Shown here piece after piece: positions 6,124-7,244 of a stretch of 7,244 nt of DNA. The translations under genes were made by a program, and so were the position numbers. Each line of letters begins with the position of its first letter. The stretch's first letter is position 1. The DNA is from JAAYWY01 sp050945275 (GTDB lineage: Bacteria > Bacillota > DTU030 > DUMP01): contig JBMNSQ010000089.1 of the NCBI GenBank assembly GCA_050945275.1, forward strand, positions 1 to 7,244, given 5' to 3'. Under the pieces are notes generated by a model, which was not told where the DNA came from, made no database searches, and worked only from the letters and a program-made list of their open reading frames with translations.

Positions 6124-6337
6124 TAATTCAGGCTCCATTAAAATTAAAATTCCGATACCTAATTTTACAACGTACTTCGTCAACTTCATAACCATTTCTT
6201 TTGTGCAGTGGTACAAATAGGACCGACCTAAACTATACTTCATCCAAGGCTACCACGGCCTGCTTTACTTCTATAAGATCAGATACTGATACTTCCTTCC
6301 TTTGTCCCGTACCTACTCACAGTTCCTGCCAACACAA

Positions 6338-6365
6338 CACCCCCGCCACTTTCTAGACGGGGGTG
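6338..6365 (-). terminator. GC-rich hairpin, candidate terminator of the minus-strand genes upstream
   Basis: CACCCCCG (6338-6345) and CGGGGGTG (6358-6365) are perfect 8-bp arms around a 12-nt loop. Read on the minus strand it is followed by TTGTGTT, a poor but T-rich tail. It lies about 140 bp beyond the stop of the DsbA-like gene and upstream of the hydroxylase promoter, so it probably separates the two units. Confidence 0.5.
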
Positions 6366-6373
6366 CTCGAAGT

Positions 6374-6397
6374 TTATAGGTAGTGTTCTACTTATAA
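6374..6397. repeat. AT-rich inverted repeat beside the GC-rich hairpin
   Basis: TTATAGGTAG (6374-6383) and CTACTTATAA (6388-6397) pair at nine of ten positions plus one wobble around TGTT. Its compact symmetry would fit a protein-binding site or a small RNA stem; no function is known. Confidence 0.45.
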
Positions 6398-6503
6398 CCA
6401 GCTCCTTGACAGCAAAAACAGTATTCGTAGATAGAGTGCCTGCGGGGAGCTATTTAGGACTCCGGCGAGGTAATTGTCCAAGGATAGTCGTTTTTATAAG
6501 GGT

Positions 6504-7112
6504 TTATTCTTGCGCTATTTGTTCCAGCACAAGCTGAAACACCTCGTAGGGCTGAGCACCTACTACGGCGTAGCTATTATTTATAATATACGTTGGAACT
6601 TCACTAATACCCAGATTCGCAGCCTCTACCGTCCATTTCTCAAGGATCGCATTATATTCCCCACTTTCGATCAGACTTTGCATAGCGTCGCCATCGAGGC
6701 CCACTTCCTTGGCACTAGCTCTGAGTACCTCCCAACTCCCGATGTCCTGGCCTAGGCCGTAAAACCGGTGAAATACAGCATAGTTGAAAGCTCTAAGCTT
6801 ATCGTGTTCCCGGGCATACTCTGTCGCTAGTAGGGCTCGCAGCGTAGAGGTCATACGATCTGGAAAATTTATAGGTAAGCCCATGGCCTTGGCGATTTCA
6901 CCAACACGTTTAACCATGGGGACCAGACTCTGGCGTTTCTCCGGTGAAAACGGCTCACCTTCAAGTGGTGTCTCTGGATGCAGTAGGAAGGGCCGCCAAT
7001 CCACCTCCGCTCCAAATTCTGACTCTATGCGTTCAACCACAACCTGGCCGACGTAGCACCAGGGTCAAACATAATCGTAGTACACCATTAGTTTTATCGT
7101 ATGCTTTACCAT
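6504..7112 (-). CDS. DsbA/FrnE-like thiol oxidoreductase, probable selenoprotein with UPWC active site
   Basis: A 202-residue thioredoxin-fold protein of the cytosolic DsbA/FrnE family, which catalyses thiol-disulfide chemistry. The start ATG at 7112 has AAAGGAGGT 7 nt upstream. Residues 6-15 form the first strand (IKLMVYYDYV). Codon 16 is TGA (7067..7065), where the family has the first Cys of CPWC; reading it as selenocysteine gives U16-P-W-C19, followed by the normal YVGQVVVERI helix. A helical insertion domain follows (about 60-160), then the cis-proline loop (VPTYIIN, P173) and the C-terminal helix. There is no signal peptide, so it is expected in the cytoplasm. Without recoding, translation would stop after 15 residues; the frame stays open and conserved afterwards, which argues against decay. 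A SECIS-like hairpin follows the UGA. The alternative is a pseudogene or sequencing error (TGT or TGC to TGA). Confidence 0.85.
7033..7051 (-). promoter_or_regulatory. Candidate bacterial SECIS element
   Basis: In the mRNA, UCGGCCA (7051..7045) pairs with UGGUUGA (7039..7033), 7 bp including two G-U pairs, closing a GGUUG loop. The loop begins 21 nt after the UGA and has guanines in its first positions followed by U, as bacterial SelB-binding hairpins do. A competing stem CCTGG/CCAGG (7063..7059 with 7047..7043) is possible. Bacterial SECIS elements lie inside the coding sequence just after the UGA, as here. Confidence 0.6.
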
Positions 7113-7149
7113 AACGGCCACCTCCTTTTATCTCAGGTAAGAATTCGGT

Positions 7150-7244
7150 CTACTTGAACAAGCGTGGAGCATCGAGATCTACCTGCAAAGCATCCAATGC
7201 CTTCCGTACAAGGGATCGGCGTAGCTGCTTCTCTTCCTCGGGCG
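7150..7244 (-). CDS. C-terminal end of an unidentified protein (cut by window edge)
   Basis: The last 31 codons of a minus-strand frame end at TAG (7152..7150). The visible text (PEEEKQLRRSLVRKALDAL, then QVDLDAPRLFK) is charged and helical with coding-like composition, unlike the other two frames. It ends 37 bp before the start of the DsbA-like gene on the same strand, so the two may share a transcript. The family is not recognisable from this fragment. Confidence 0.55.
   Translation of the reverse strand, partial: PEEEKQLRRSLVRKALDALQVDLDAPRLFK

Larger units (their letters stand above)
6061..6503. other. 443-bp gap between the hydroxylase operon and the selenoprotein gene
   Basis: The gap holds the candidate operon promoter near its left end, a GC-rich hairpin at 6338-6365 and an AT-rich inverted repeat at 6374-6397. 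No gene of convincing length is visible on either strand. A molybdenum-cofactor riboswitch could be expected upstream of such an operon, but I cannot recognise its conserved core by eye. Confidence 0.5.

Noticed and set aside
6115..6195. 26-residue hydrophobic minus-strand ORF beginning MVMKLTKYVV
   Set aside because: It has a poor ribosome binding site and overlaps the candidate promoter of the hydroxylase operon; a chance frame in AT-rich DNA is more likely.
6237..6330. Minus-strand coding-like text (KEVSVSDLIEVKQAVVALDEV) preceded by an in-frame TGA, a possible second selenocysteine site
   Set aside because: There is no start codon in frame after the TGA, no recognisable family, no ribosome binding site before it, and a hairpin terminator immediately upstream.
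6406..6435. Plus-strand TTGACA that could drive a transcript antisense to the DsbA-like gene
   Set aside because: No acceptable -10 hexamer lies at 16-18 bp; only a weak GATAGA is present.
6504..7040. DsbA-like gene starting at GTG 7040 as an ordinary 178-residue protein
   Set aside because: That start lacks a proper ribosome binding site and deletes the first thioredoxin strand and catalytic motif; the ATG at 7112 with AAAGGAGGT restores both if the TGA is read through.

Overview
The window reads as chromosomal DNA of a strictly anaerobic, low- to mid-GC Gram-positive bacterium of the Clostridia (Peptococcaceae or Moorella-like). The evidence is the strong AAAGGAGG-type ribosome binding sites, TTG and GTG starts, a copper-amine-oxidase-type 'stalk' domain protein, a rubrerythrin, a flavin reductase-rubredoxin fusion, a molybdenum hydroxylase, and one gene that appears to need selenocysteine. 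Genus is inference only.

Layout. Positions 1-130 (minus) hold the start of a MerR-family regulator, divergent from a secreted stalk-domain protein with a YobA-like C-terminus (313-1245, plus). A long hairpin terminator follows. Next is a divergent redox pair: a rubrerythrin-type diiron protein (1407-1883, minus) and a high-molecular-weight rubredoxin (2230-2928, plus), with a near-consensus Fur box just before the latter. A tRNA-Lys(CTT) gene (3108-3183) has its own promoter and terminator. A two-gene operon on the minus strand (6060 to 3368) encodes the [2Fe-2S] and molybdenum-cofactor subunits of a xanthine dehydrogenase/aldehyde oxidoreductase-family hydroxylase; no FAD subunit is present. 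Upstream, also on the minus strand, are a DsbA/FrnE-like thiol oxidoreductase (7112-6504) and the C-terminal end of an unidentified gene (7244-7150).

The most notable observation is in the DsbA-like gene. A start from its well-placed ribosome binding site gives a normal N-terminal thioredoxin strand, but the first Cys of the expected CPWC motif is an in-frame TGA, so the active site reads U-P-W-C. A 7-bp stem with a GGUUG loop lies about 20 nt after the UGA, where a bacterial SECIS element should be. A standard gene call would start downstream and lose the active site.

The genes share a theme of anaerobic redox chemistry and oxidative-stress handling (diiron peroxidase-type protein, rubredoxin electron carrier, selenol/thiol oxidoreductase, molybdenum hydroxylase). 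Direct functional coupling among them is inference.
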